This document shows, in pieces, positions 44,568 through 54,706 of a stretch of 60,427 bases of DNA (positions within the stretch are counted from its first letter, which is position 1; every line of letters begins with the position of its first letter). Source of the stretch: Lactobacillus sp. S2-2. GTDB taxonomy: Bacteria > Bacillota > Bacilli > Lactobacillales > Lactobacillaceae. Both the position numbers and the translations under genes were made by a program. The stretch is from NCBI RefSeq assembly GCF_021698855.1, contig NZ_WWFA01000010.1:1-60427 (forward strand), in the 5' to 3' direction. A model generated the notes under the pieces. The model saw only the letters and a program-made list of their open reading frames with translations, made no database searches and was not told the DNA's origin.

Positions 44568-45497
44568 ATGAAAAAATTATTATTAACATTAATTACTTCT
44601 TTTAGCTTTTTTTTGATACTAGGAGAAAATGTTAGAGGAGAATCTTTTGACTATTCTGTTGATCCAATTTTAAGTCAACAAAATAAAAAATTAGGATACT
44701 ACAATATAAAAGTAAAAAACAATCAGACTTTAAAAATTAAATTTAAATTACATAATTATGAGAATAAAAAAGTTATAGTTCATAATCTTTTTAATGATGC
44801 CCATAATGATAATGGGTTAATTACTTATAGTAGCGAAGTAAAAGATAGTTATCATCTTGATAATCCAACTTTTACTTCGATGTTAGTTGATAAAAATAAT
44901 AAAAGTGTTACTTTAAAACCACATGGAAATAAAGTTTTAACTGTGAAAATAAAAATTCCAGAAAGTGGAATAAATGGACAAGTTTTGGGTGGAGTCAATA
45001 GTTATAAAAGTGAGAATAAGAATAAATTTAGTTTCTCTAATGCAATCTTATTAGAAGGAAAACCAAAAAAGGCTAATATAAATAAGATTTTTATTAACAA
45101 TATTAAACCTAATCGCTATAAAGTTAATCTTAATATTGTTAATAATCAGCCGGTTATATTATCTAAATATAAATTAAATATGAAACTATATAATCAAAAT
45201 CGAAAAATTTTAAATAATGATAATAATCATTATAATATGGTTCCTAGTTCTCAGAATAAAATGAGTTTTTCTTTTGGAGATCTGAATGCTGGATTTTATT
45301 ATTTAAAATTAACAATAAAAGATAATGATGGACATTTTAAAAGAATAAATAAATATTTTTCAATTAATGGAGGAAAACATACCAAAAAGAAGAATATTAA
45401 GCAAACTTATTTAATTGCAATAATAATTGCTGTACTCCTAGCAATTATCTATTTTATATCGATAAAAATGATTGAAAAGATAAGAAATAAAATTTAA
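44568..45497 (+). CDS. diverged WxL-interacting protein (DUF916-type), pair C
   Basis: 309 aa: signal peptide (about 1-25), DUF916-like domain (YSVDPILSQQNKKLGYYNI, with IPESGINGQVLGGV), DUF3324-like domain (LNIVNNQPVILSKYKLNMKL), C-terminal helix (about 280-300) and basic end. It is a paralogue of the protein at 33118, with matching motifs throughout. The ribosome binding site is weak (AGGT). It lies 25 nt before the second giant protein gene, so the pair is an operon. Confidence 0.85.
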   Translation: MKKLLLTLITSFSFFLILGENVRGESFDYSVDPILSQQNKKLGYYNIKVKNNQTLKIKFKLHNYENKKVIVHNLFNDAHNDNGLITYSSEVKDSYHLDNPTFTSMLVDKNNKSVTLKPHGNKVLTVKIKIPESGINGQVLGGVNSYKSENKNKFSFSNAILLEGKPKKANINKIFINNIKPNRYKVNLNIVNNQPVILSKYKLNMKLYNQNRKILNNDNNHYNMVPSSQNKMSFSFGDLNAGFYYLKLTIKDNDGHFKRINKYFSINGGKHTKKKNIKQTYLIAIIIAVLLAIIYFISIKMIEKIRNKI

Positions 45498-45522
45498 TTA
45501 AGTAAGAAAGAAGTCTAATGCT

Positions 45523-48500
45523 ATGAAAAATATAAAGAAATTTATTTTAATATTTACCTTAATTATTTTTGGCTTTTTGTGTTTTGGAACAGTTAATAGT
45601 AAAGCTGCTGATAGGGATCCAGGTCCTTTAACTAAAACAGGCGCTAGTAAAATAAATCCTAATGATACTTCGGTTGTAGTACATAATGCGGATGAATTTA
45701 TTGATGCATGTATTAAATCAACTTATGTTTATGATAATCGAAATAATGATGCAGGGGTTTCAACTGTTAGCGAAAATTTTTATGCTAATTCAGATACTAG
45801 AGATTCTAATAAAAATGGAGGAACTTCTAATATAACAAATATTAAATTAGCTAATGATATTGATTTAACAACTTCTTCTTATGGAAGATATTATATGCAT
45901 AGAAGTAGATATGGTGGTCCAGATGGAAATAAAATTAATGGTCAATCTGGCGATATATGGGATTGGGCTAATACTATGGTGCGTCATAATGGTGCTGTTA
46001 CTATTGATGGAAATGGTAAAACGATTGATTATGGTTATAATAATATGGCATTACAACAAAATGATGGTGCAAATTGGACTTTTAAAGATATAAAAATATA
46101 TGGGCAATCTTTTTATGGACCATTAAGTATAAATGATCCAAATTGTACTGTTACTTATGATAATGTTTCATATTACGGTCCTCAATTAATTCATAGTCAA
46201 GGTGGTAATGGTTGTAAGATTAATGTTATTGGTGATGTTGATGTACATTCAGTTCCTTGGTATAAATCTTTTGATGGGACAAAATATAAAGCTGATAGTA
46301 ATAGTGGTCCTCAAGATGAGCAAAATATGCAAGTTGGAGATGTAGAATTTCATAAAAATTCACATTATTATGGTGAAACTTATGGTGGTAATGTTTTAGA
46401 GTTGACAGGTAATTTGAATGCTGATGAAGGTGCAAAAATAGAATTACATCCACATAAATTTGGATCCACTGAAGATAGCTACGGTAGTAATAGTTCTGGA
46501 ATTGTATTTTTAGGTAATTCACAATTGGATGCTTATGATAATGCGCAAATAAAAATAATTTGTAATACAGACCCGATTAAAACAAATAGTGGTGAAAAAA
46601 TTGGTAATCCAGATTCAAGTAGTAAATGGATTTCTACAGCTGTTTATGGAGCTAGTAGTTCTCAAGTTAATATGCATGAGAATTCTACTCTAGAATCTCA
46701 AGGTGCTGGCATGGTTGCACATAGTTCTGAAGGGGGTGCAAGTGATGCACTAATGCAATTAGGAAAGTTAAAACTTACGGTTGATAAAGGTGCTTCATTT
46801 ATTAACAATTTTAATAAAGATAAAGACTATAGTGGTTATACAAATGATGGAGTTGTTAGCATTAGTGGAGGACAAATTAATATTAATTCTGGGGGAACAT
46901 TTAATATTGATTCAAATATGCATGATGTTAATAATGATTATAATTATATTTTATATACTTCTGGTGCCACAACAATAAATTTACTTAATCCAAAATCGGT
47001 TTATTGGAATGATCAAAATCAGGTTGATATGATTAATTCATCTAATAGTTCTAACTATAATAGAAGTTTGTCTAATTCTACTTTAATTCATATCGGAGAT
47101 TACAGTTTTATTAATGCTACTGATGCATCACTTGAAACAATTGGGCAAGGTAAAAATGGACAGAATACAAGTATTACTCCTCCTGTTCCAATTAGTAGAT
47201 TTTTATTGCCTTTTAGTGGTTCTTGGTGGAGTCAAGATATTGATACAAATTATATGAGAATTTCAGGAGATTATTTTGATTCTAAAAAAGTTGCAGATAG
47301 TGTTAATGATGCAGGGGGAAATCAATATGCTATGATGCATTTTACTCAATTAACTATTCCGAAAATAACTGTTTCCAGTGGGATATCTAATGATAATAAT
47401 AAATATATTCATGGTAATGTGAAAGATGAAAATGGAAATAATTTAAAAAATGCTTATGTAAAAATTTATATTAGAAAAGATGATACTAAAGATGATAGTC
47501 AGGATAGTGACAATCGGACTTATTATTATGATTCAGATAATACTGGTAAGGATAAAAATGATTTAGCAAAAACAATTATAAAATCAAATAAAATTTTATA
47601 TAATAAATACAAAAAAGATTTTCCAACTAGTACTAGTTATTTAAGTGGAAGTACTTTTAACAGTAAACAGCTTATAAAGACCGATGACTTTCAAAATGAT
47701 AATTTCTTTGATACTAATATTTTCTCTAGTTTATTAAATGATGACTTTAATAAATATTCAACAGTAATACAAAAGCCTCGACCTTATATGGCTTTAACTG
47801 ATGAAAATGGTAATTTCCATTTTAATGTTCCAGAAAAAACTTGGGAAGATGTTGGTGATGCTAAGAAGGATTTATCAGTTTATGCAACCTATAATTTTAT
47901 TGATAGTGATAAGTTTAATATTAAATTAAATGAACCATTACAATTAGATGTAGAAAATAAAATGAAAGATTTAACTAATGATAATGAAAGTAATAGCGAT
48001 AATAAGTTAAACGAAGTTAATCAAGGTGATACAGATGAAGATGGTGATACACTAGAGTTTGATAGTACTTTGAGAAATACATCTCGACACATTGATTTTA
48101 AAGAGTTGAGTTATGAACAACCGGTTCCTTTATCTGCCAATTTAGATACGTTAGAAATTAAAGATGGTGATGGATTTAAAAAGTTAGATCCAAATGACTG
48201 TACAGTGGAAACAGAAGATAATTATAAAATTATAAAATTAAATAATATTTCTTTACCACGGACTAATGCTAAACCTGGTGAAAGTAATCCAGGAACAACT
48301 AAACAAATTGATTTAAAGGTAACTTTAAAGAATCCAATTACAGATAAACAAATGGATTTTAATTCACAGCTGGAAACTCGTTATGATGACGTAGTTAAAG
48401 GCCCAGATATGAGTATTAATTTTAAAGGGTTAAGTAGAGTTAAAGTTGATCCGCAAGATTTATATTATGGTGCTAATAGCCAAAATGCAACTAATCTATT

Positions 48501-48867
48501 TTTATCAACTAATCAACATTTAGGTGCTACTGTAGATGATCAACGAAAAGAAAAAACACCAATTGGCCTATACGTTCATCAAAATAATGATACATTTAGT
48601 AAAAATGGAGATGGACTCGGTGATAGTTTTAAAGGAGAATTGTTCTATATCGATGGTTCTAATATGACTTCATTATTAGATCATAATGTGGAAGTTGAAC
48701 AATCAAACGCAGATAATGAGCTAACTGATTTATATTGGAATAGAAACAAGCAAATTAAGTTGAAGTTAGACAATAATTATAACTTTCATGGTGATTATCA
48801 AAATGGAGATAATGATAAAAATAATCCAGGATTAACTTGGACAATTCAAAATGGACCAGGTGAATAA
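45523..48867 (+). CDS. giant surface protein with pectate-lyase-like adhesive region, pair C
   Basis: 1114 aa and paralogous to the 34170 protein, sharing SFYGPLS(I/L)ND, QLIH, (D/V)GNVKDENGNNLKNAYVKIY and ALTDENGNFHFNVPE. The order is signal peptide (about 1-28), beta-helix region (about 45-560), Ig- or carboxypeptidase-regulatory-like segment (about 625-780), and a C-terminal WxL-like region ending DYQNGDNDKNNPGLTWTIQ. This copy is longer, with extra inserts near the N-terminus. It is probably held at the surface through the DUF916 protein encoded just upstream. Confidence 0.85.
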   Translation: MKNIKKFILIFTLIIFGFLCFGTVNSKAADRDPGPLTKTGASKINPNDTSVVVHNADEFIDACIKSTYVYDNRNNDAGVSTVSENFYANSDTRDSNKNGGTSNITNIKLANDIDLTTSSYGRYYMHRSRYGGPDGNKINGQSGDIWDWANTMVRHNGAVTIDGNGKTIDYGYNNMALQQNDGANWTFKDIKIYGQSFYGPLSINDPNCTVTYDNVSYYGPQLIHSQGGNGCKINVIGDVDVHSVPWYKSFDGTKYKADSNSGPQDEQNMQVGDVEFHKNSHYYGETYGGNVLELTGNLNADEGAKIELHPHKFGSTEDSYGSNSSGIVFLGNSQLDAYDNAQIKIICNTDPIKTNSGEKIGNPDSSSKWISTAVYGASSSQVNMHENSTLESQGAGMVAHSSEGGASDALMQLGKLKLTVDKGASFINNFNKDKDYSGYTNDGVVSISGGQININSGGTFNIDSNMHDVNNDYNYILYTSGATTINLLNPKSVYWNDQNQVDMINSSNSSNYNRSLSNSTLIHIGDYSFINATDASLETIGQGKNGQNTSITPPVPISRFLLPFSGSWWSQDIDTNYMRISGDYFDSKKVADSVNDAGGNQYAMMHFTQLTIPKITVSSGISNDNNKYIHGNVKDENGNNLKNAYVKIYIRKDDTKDDSQDSDNRTYYYDSDNTGKDKNDLAKTIIKSNKILYNKYKKDFPTSTSYLSGSTFNSKQLIKTDDFQNDNFFDTNIFSSLLNDDFNKYSTVIQKPRPYMALTDENGNFHFNVPEKTWEDVGDAKKDLSVYATYNFIDSDKFNIKLNEPLQLDVENKMKDLTNDNESNSDNKLNEVNQGDTDEDGDTLEFDSTLRNTSRHIDFKELSYEQPVPLSANLDTLEIKDGDGFKKLDPNDCTVETEDNYKIIKLNNISLPRTNAKPGESNPGTTKQIDLKVTLKNPITDKQMDFNSQLETRYDDVVKGPDMSINFKGLSRVKVDPQDLYYGANSQNATNLFLSTNQHLGATVDDQRKEKTPIGLYVHQNNDTFSKNGDGLGDSFKGELFYIDGSNMTSLLDHNVEVEQSNADNELTDLYWNRNKQIKLKLDNNYNFHGDYQNGDNDKNNPGLTWTIQNGPGE

Positions 48868-48910
48868 AAAAAGTTCAAAATAGATTTTATATTCTATTTT
48901 GAACTTTTTG
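48866..48910 (+). terminator. terminator after the second giant protein gene
   Basis: AAAAAAGTTCAAAATAGA / TTCTATTTTGAACTTTTT with a ~7-nt loop. Confidence 0.85.
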
Positions 48911-49007
48911 TTTGGCTTAATTTACAAAAAATGGTTGTTAAAGTATAATTAAAAACGAACAATTAAATGAAAATAATTAGTTATATTTAAGCAATGAGGT
49001 GTATATA

Positions 49008-50341
49008 TTGGATAAAATAATTAAAGGTTCCGGTTTTACGTCTGAAAATCCAAACAAAATTGAATTTTTAGAAAATGTTTTGCTTATTGTTACAGATGGA
49101 TACATTGAAAAAATTATTAATTCAAGTGATAAAAAATATGAAGAATTAATAAATAAAGGAAAAAATTAGATATATTAGAAGAGTTATCTGATACTCAGTA
49201 CATATTGCCAGGTTTTATTGATACACATATTCACGCTCCCCAGTGGCCTAATGCTGGATTAGGGTTAGATTTGCCATTACAAGATTGGTTAAATACTTAT
49301 ACTTTTCCACTTGAGTCAAAATATAAAGATTTAGATTTTTCCAAAAAAGTTTATGAAGATTTAGTTACTAATTTAATCAATAATGGAACTACTACATCAG
49401 TTTATTTTGGATCAATTTATCAAGATTCAAATTTATTGTTAGCTGATATTTGTAATGAAAAACATCAAAGAGGATTTATCGGACATGTTTCAATGGACGA
49501 TAAAGACAATAATCCCGAATATTATCGTGATAAATCTGCACAAGATAGTCTTAATAAATATGAAAGTTTTATTAATAAATTGTTGAAGTCAAATGAGAAA
49601 TATTCAATTAAGCAAACCCCAGTTATTACACCAAGATTTTCTCCAAGTTGTTCATTAGAATCGCTCAAAGGATTAGGTGAATTGGCAAAAAAATATAATC
49701 TTCCAATTCAATCTCATTGTTCAGAAAGTGATTGGGAAAATAGTTATTCAATTAATAAATATGGAAAAAGAGATGCACAGCTTTTATATGAAAATAATTT
49801 ATTAACAAGCAAAAGTATCATGGCTCATGGAACTTTATTGAATAATTCTGATTTTAATATTTTTCATAAAACAGGAACTACAGTTTCACATTGCCCAATT
49901 TCAAATGCTTATTTTGGGAATGCTATTTTTCCAGTTAATGATGCATTAAGAAAAAATGTTAATTTAGGATTAGGAAGTGATGTTTCTGGAGGATTTTCTC
50001 CAAGTTTATACGATAATATGAAAGATGCAATTTTATCTTCCCAACATTTGCAAAATGGGGTTGATAATAGTGTTGTATCAGAAATTAGAGGAGTAACTAA
50101 TAGTAAAATAACTTCAAAACAAGCATTTTACTTAGCTACAGTTGGTGGAGCTAAAGTAGTGAATTTGAAAACTGGTAAATTAAAAGAAGGATATTTGGCC
50201 GATTTACAAATAGTTGAAAATCAACCAAACCCATTTCAGAAAAATGACAAACAAGATATTCTGGATAATTTGATTTATCACACACGTGCAAATGATATCA
50301 AAAAAGTATATGTTCAAGGATATTTAGCTAAGAGAGGATAA
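49008..50341 (+). pseudogene. guaD: guanine deaminase, frameshifted near the N-terminus
   Basis: It would convert guanine to xanthine. A TTG start at 49008 with GAGGTG upstream opens a 53-codon frame (MDKIIKGSGFTSENPNK...) that ends at TAG 49167-49169. The rest of the protein continues in another frame from about 49160 to 50341, with PGFIDTHIHAPQWPNAG, the zinc ligands SHCSESDWE and HGTLL, and LGSDVSGGF. One more A in the A6 run at 49160-49165 would restore a single ~444-codon ORF. It is either a real mutation, slippage, or a sequencing error in the homopolymer. Confidence 0.85.
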
Positions 50342-50348
50342 AAAAATT

Positions 50349-51671
50349 ATGTCAGAAAAAGATAATTCATTAATGTATGGTCCAGATGATAAAATATCAA
50401 ATTCACAATCGTTTTTTTTAGGATTACAACATGTTTTAGCAATGGATGTTTATGTACCACCAGTAATAATTGCGGGATTATTAGCAATGGGAGTTGCTCA
50501 AAAGACCAGTCTAATTCAAGCAACATTTTTAGCAGCTGGAATAGGAACAATTTTACAAACTAAGTATTTTATGAAGATGCCAATTTCAGCAGGTCCCTCA
50601 TTTATTCCAATTAGTGCAATTGCAGGAGTTTATTTTACAAATGGCGCTGGAAATAATAGAATGGCAACGGTTATTGGATCATTTATTATTGGCTCAATTT
50701 TACTTATTTTATTAGGATTATCAGGGTTTTTTCAAAAAGTGATTAATTATTTGGTACCTTCAATTGTTGGAGGAACAATAATTTCATGTGTAGGTTTATC
50801 ACTAATGCCATCAGCTTTAAATGATAATATTTTTAAAGCTCCAGGTAATGTTAATCAAAATATTCTGTTGGCTTCAATTACCTGTTTTATTTTAATATTT
50901 TCTATTTTTTTAGGTTTATATTTTCCTAAAGCTAAACATATTTTTAAAGTAGGATCGATTATTTTAGCGTTATTAGTTGGAAGTTTAGTTGCATATTTTA
51001 TGGGATTACTCGATTTAAGTGTAATCAAGGATGCTAGTTGGATAACAATTCCAAAATTTAATGCGATTAGTTATGGAATTAAATTTTCTCCTTCAGCTAT
51101 TTTTACTTTCGTAATTATATATGCAATTTTGACAACTGAAACAGCTGGAACTTGGTTTGCGATGAGTGCGACGACCGGTGAAAAAATTGACGATAAACAA
51201 TGGAATCGAGGAATTATCGGTGAAGGAATTAGTTGTTTGATTGCTTCAATAATTGGAAGTACTCCAGTGACAAGTTATTCAACTAATGCAGGAGTAATTT
51301 CAATTACTGGAGTAGCAAGTAAAAAAGTATTTATTTCAGCTGGTTTTACTTTTGTAGCACTCGGATTTTTAGGTAAAATTTCCGCATTTTTATCAGCAAT
51401 TCCAAGTCCAGTAATTGGTGGTGTATTTTCGGTTATTTGTGTAACCATTATGCTAAATGGATTAAAAGTTATTAAAGGACTTAATACATCTGAAAGAGAT
51501 TTATATGTTGTTGGAATGCCAATTGTTTTAACAATGGCTATGATTTTGATTCCTGGTTCTGTGATTAAAGAAACTCCACAAATAATACAATATTTGTTAG
51601 GTTCTCCAATTGCAGTGGCTGCAATTGTATCAATTATATTAAATTTAATTATGCCTAAAAGATTAAATTAA
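50349..51671 (+). CDS. NCS2-family nucleobase permease (xanthine/uracil type)
   Basis: 440 aa with about 13-14 membrane segments. It has the family signature LGLQHVLAMDVYVPPVI near the N-terminus and TPVTSYSTNAGVISITGVAS in the second half. It lies 7 nt after guaD, so a purine substrate such as guanine or xanthine is the likely cargo. The ribosome binding site before the ATG is weak (GAGAGG, 12-13 nt away). Confidence 0.9.
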   Translation: MSEKDNSLMYGPDDKISNSQSFFLGLQHVLAMDVYVPPVIIAGLLAMGVAQKTSLIQATFLAAGIGTILQTKYFMKMPISAGPSFIPISAIAGVYFTNGAGNNRMATVIGSFIIGSILLILLGLSGFFQKVINYLVPSIVGGTIISCVGLSLMPSALNDNIFKAPGNVNQNILLASITCFILIFSIFLGLYFPKAKHIFKVGSIILALLVGSLVAYFMGLLDLSVIKDASWITIPKFNAISYGIKFSPSAIFTFVIIYAILTTETAGTWFAMSATTGEKIDDKQWNRGIIGEGISCLIASIIGSTPVTSYSTNAGVISITGVASKKVFISAGFTFVALGFLGKISAFLSAIPSPVIGGVFSVICVTIMLNGLKVIKGLNTSERDLYVVGMPIVLTMAMILIPGSVIKETPQIIQYLLGSPIAVAAIVSIILNLIMPKRLN

Positions 51672-51696
51672 AAAAGACCTTTTAAAGGTCTTTTTT
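51670..51696. terminator. bidirectional terminator
   Basis: AAAAAAGACC / GGTCTTTTTT with a TTTTAAA loop, between convergent genes. Confidence 0.85.
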
Positions 51697-52198
51697 AAAC
51701 TTTAGGAAAAATTCCTCGTTTATAAATATTATCTAGTTCCTTAGGATTATTTTCTGCAGATAAGTCAGATCCACTAGTAATAGTCCATGCTAAAACAGCA
51801 ACTAGTCTACCCATATCCCACAAAATACTATAATCATTTTCATTTTTTTCAACAAATGATTGAATAAAAATTTTGGGGAATAAACTAAAAAATTCATTAT
51901 TAGATATTTGTTTTTGCCATACTTTTTCGAGTCGTGGTTTAAAAATTTTATGAATACTTGAAAAAGGTTTTTCTTTAAATTCATCAATTGTAACTTCACT
52001 TTCAGTTAAAGCAGTTGCTAGAAAGTCATGTAGTAAGTCATATTTATCATCATAGTGTTGATAAAAAGTATTTCGATGAATCATTGCATCTTTAACAATA
52101 TCAGTCACTAAAATATCAGTGAAATCTTTTTGCTCCATTTGATTTTGAAAACTATTAAAAATTGCAAGTCTTGTTCTTTTTTTTCTTAAATCACTCAT
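51695..52198 (-). CDS. TetR-family repressor
   Basis: 167 aa with an N-terminal HTH (about 5-55, FTDILVTDIVKDAMIHRNTFYQHYDDKYDLL) and a TetR_C ligand domain. It is divergent from the MMPL exporter gene, which it most likely represses together with itself. The ATG at 52198 gives the canonical N-terminus; an upstream start adds residues without a family match. Confidence 0.88.
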   Translation of the reverse strand: MSDLRKKRTRLAIFNSFQNQMEQKDFTDILVTDIVKDAMIHRNTFYQHYDDKYDLLHDFLATALTESEVTIDEFKEKPFSSIHKIFKPRLEKVWQKQISNNEFFSLFPKIFIQSFVEKNENDYSILWDMGRLVAVLAWTITSGSDLSAENNPKELDNIYKRGIFPKV

Positions 52199-52265
52199 TT
52201 TGTAAACAAATCTCCTAATTAGCACATTTAATATGCAATGTAACTTATATAAACATTTACTATTT

Positions 52266-52288
52266 TGATAATTATTTTATCATATAAT
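52266..52288 (+). promoter_or_regulatory. candidate TetR operator overlapping the -10 box of the MMPL gene
   Basis: TGATAA-ttatt-TTATCA is a perfect inverted repeat at 52266-52282, directly before TATAAT at 52283-52288. It lies between the divergent TetR and exporter genes. Confidence 0.5.
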
Positions 52289-52319
52289 ATGAAGAATAAA
52301 TACATAGGAGGGTATATCC

Positions 52320-54644
52320 ATGAAAAAAATGTTAAATAAACAAGGACAATGGATTTTCAAAAACAAATGGAAAACCATTATTGCATGGTTGGTAGTTTTA
52401 GCAGCATTTTTAGGTTTTATGGGTCATTATGGATCAAACTTTGATCAAAATCTTAAAATGTCTGGAATACCATCAACTGATGTACAAAAAACAATTAAGA
52501 AAGAGTTTCATAAAAACCTTGATGCAGGAACAATGAATGTTGTAATTCAAGGTAAAAAAGGTCAAATTACTAAATCTGACGTAAAGAAACAAATTAATAA
52601 CAAAATTGGTGATATTAAAGGTAAATATGGAATTAAATCAATCGATAATCCATATGAAAATCAATTAGTTAGTGATGATAAATCAACTGTATATGTAAGT
52701 ATCACTTTTAATAAAGATGCTCAATTAGTATCTAAACATGCAATTAAAAGCATTGAAAATAAATTCAATAGTCTAAAAGATCAAAACAAGGTAAAAGTTG
52801 CATATAATGGAACCGCAAATATTTCTCCCCTTACTTTCGGTGTAACAGCTGAAATTATCGGAATTATTATTGCATTCATTCTATTATTAATCTTATTTAG
52901 ATCATTTGTAACAGCTGGTCTTCCAATTATTACTGCATTAGTTGGATTAGCTTCTGGTGTTTTACTTGTAACAATTGGAACTAGTTTCTTTACAATTGTT
53001 GATCTATCTAAAACTCTTGCTACAATGCTTAGTTTAGCAGTTGGAATTGATTATGCTTTATTCATTATTCATCGTTATCGAACGGATCTTAATGAACAAA
53101 AAGATAAGCAAAAGGCAATGGGAGAAGCACTTGCTAATGCTGGTGCCTCAGTACTATTTGCTGGAGTAACTGTTATTATTGCTGTTGCTGGATTAAGTAT
53201 CGTTGGAATTGATTTCCTAACTCAAATGGGAATTTCAACAGCAGTAAGTATTGCTTTTGCAATCTTATCAGCTTTAACATTACTTCCAGCATTAATTTCG
53301 GTTCTTCATAAATTCATTAAACCAGATGAAACTAGTGTTGATGCTAAAATCAAGCAATCAGGTTGGTTTAGTAATTCAATTATTAAACATCCAATTGTTT
53401 CAGCTTTAATTAGTATTGTTGTGATTGCATTATTTGCAATTCCATCATCTCATATGAGATTAGGGATGCCTTATGATGGTGCATTACCAAAGGATAATAC
53501 TACTCGACAAGCTTACGATATGATGTCTGATAAATTTGGTGAAGGAAGTAACTCTCAATTAGTGGGTGTTATTAAATTCGATAAAGATGCTAGTCAATCA
53601 GATAAAGACAAAGCAATTAATAAAGTAACTAACAAAATGAAAAAACTTGATGATGTAGATATGGTTATGCCTATGAAGAATGAAAAGGCATTAAAACAAA
53701 TGAAATCTCCACAATATCAAGCAAAAGTTAAAGAACAAGGTGAAGCATACGTAAAACAATATGTTATGACTGCAATGCAAAAGAATCCAGCATTAGCACA
53801 ATCACCTCAAGCACAACAACAGTTAACACAAAAAGCAACACAAGAATATAAGAAAAAGGTTGAAGCAAAAGCTAAAAAGGCAGTTTTAACTTCAGTACAA
53901 GTTAGTGATAATAAAAAATATGGAATGTTTGTTGTAATTCCAAAGACTGGTCCTGCTTCTGCTAAGACTGAAACATTAGCTAAAAATATTAATTCATTCT
54001 CAGATAATAATTTGAAGAAGAATAATAAAGCCAATATCGTCTTAACTGGATCTAATGCAGTAAATATTGATATTACAGAAAAATTAAATAATGCAATTCC
54101 AGTTTTTGCTGGCTTAGTAATTGTATTAGCCTTTGTATTATTAATGATTGTTTTCAAATCATTTGTAATTCCATTCTTTGCAATGGTTGGATTTGGATTA
54201 TCATTATTTGCTTCATTCGGACTTGTTACTTTAGTTGTTCAAGATGGTTTCTTAAAACAATTATTTGGAATCAGTGTTGGTTCACCAATTCTTGCATTCT
54301 TACCAATTATCACGATTGGTGTTTTATTTGGACTTGCGATGGATTATGAAGTGTTTATGGTATCTCGAATTCGCGAAGAATATCTAAAAACAAAAGATAA
54401 TGAACGTTCAGTATTAGTTGGATTGAAGATGAGTGGTCCAGTTATTATTACTGCTGCATTAATTATGGTAGCTGTCTTTGGAAGTTTTGCACTTTCTCCT
54501 GATCCAACCATTAAATCATTAGGATTAGTACTTGCATTTGGAGTATTTATTGATGCATTCTTAATTCGTTTGATTTTTGTACCATCAATGATTAAATTAT
54601 GTGGTAAATGGAATTGGGTTTTCCCAGGTCAAAAAAATAAATAG
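52320..54644 (+). CDS. MMPL/RND-family membrane exporter
   Basis: 774 aa. Two halves each contain an extracytoplasmic loop and a helix bundle of MMPL type: the first with LSLAVGIDYALFIIHRYR and the second with LFGLAMDYEVFMVSRIREEY, carrying the proton-relay Asp in the GLAMDY-type motif. A Lys/Gln/Ala-rich helical segment (about 455-530) lies in the second loop. Paired with a divergent TetR gene, it probably exports lipids or toxic amphiphiles. AGGAGGG precedes the ATG. Confidence 0.93.
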   Translation: MKKMLNKQGQWIFKNKWKTIIAWLVVLAAFLGFMGHYGSNFDQNLKMSGIPSTDVQKTIKKEFHKNLDAGTMNVVIQGKKGQITKSDVKKQINNKIGDIKGKYGIKSIDNPYENQLVSDDKSTVYVSITFNKDAQLVSKHAIKSIENKFNSLKDQNKVKVAYNGTANISPLTFGVTAEIIGIIIAFILLLILFRSFVTAGLPIITALVGLASGVLLVTIGTSFFTIVDLSKTLATMLSLAVGIDYALFIIHRYRTDLNEQKDKQKAMGEALANAGASVLFAGVTVIIAVAGLSIVGIDFLTQMGISTAVSIAFAILSALTLLPALISVLHKFIKPDETSVDAKIKQSGWFSNSIIKHPIVSALISIVVIALFAIPSSHMRLGMPYDGALPKDNTTRQAYDMMSDKFGEGSNSQLVGVIKFDKDASQSDKDKAINKVTNKMKKLDDVDMVMPMKNEKALKQMKSPQYQAKVKEQGEAYVKQYVMTAMQKNPALAQSPQAQQQLTQKATQEYKKKVEAKAKKAVLTSVQVSDNKKYGMFVVIPKTGPASAKTETLAKNINSFSDNNLKKNNKANIVLTGSNAVNIDITEKLNNAIPVFAGLVIVLAFVLLMIVFKSFVIPFFAMVGFGLSLFASFGLVTLVVQDGFLKQLFGISVGSPILAFLPIITIGVLFGLAMDYEVFMVSRIREEYLKTKDNERSVLVGLKMSGPVIITAALIMVAVFGSFALSPDPTIKSLGLVLAFGVFIDAFLIRLIFVPSMIKLCGKWNWVFPGQKNK

Positions 54645-54658
54645 TTATAATATATATT

Positions 54659-54706
54659 AAAAAAGCTCCAAATTAGATATAAAAAAGTCTAATTTGGAGC
54701 TTTTTA
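54659..54706. terminator. bidirectional terminator
   Basis: AAAAAGCTCCAAATTAGA / TCTAATTTGGAGCTTTTT, 18 bp perfect with a 10-nt loop. Confidence 0.9.

Noticed and set aside
46226-46522. Minus-strand His-rich ORF inside the second giant surface protein
   Set aside because: It lies antisense to a well-supported coding region. The His/Tyr richness mirrors the Asn/Gly codons of the sense strand.
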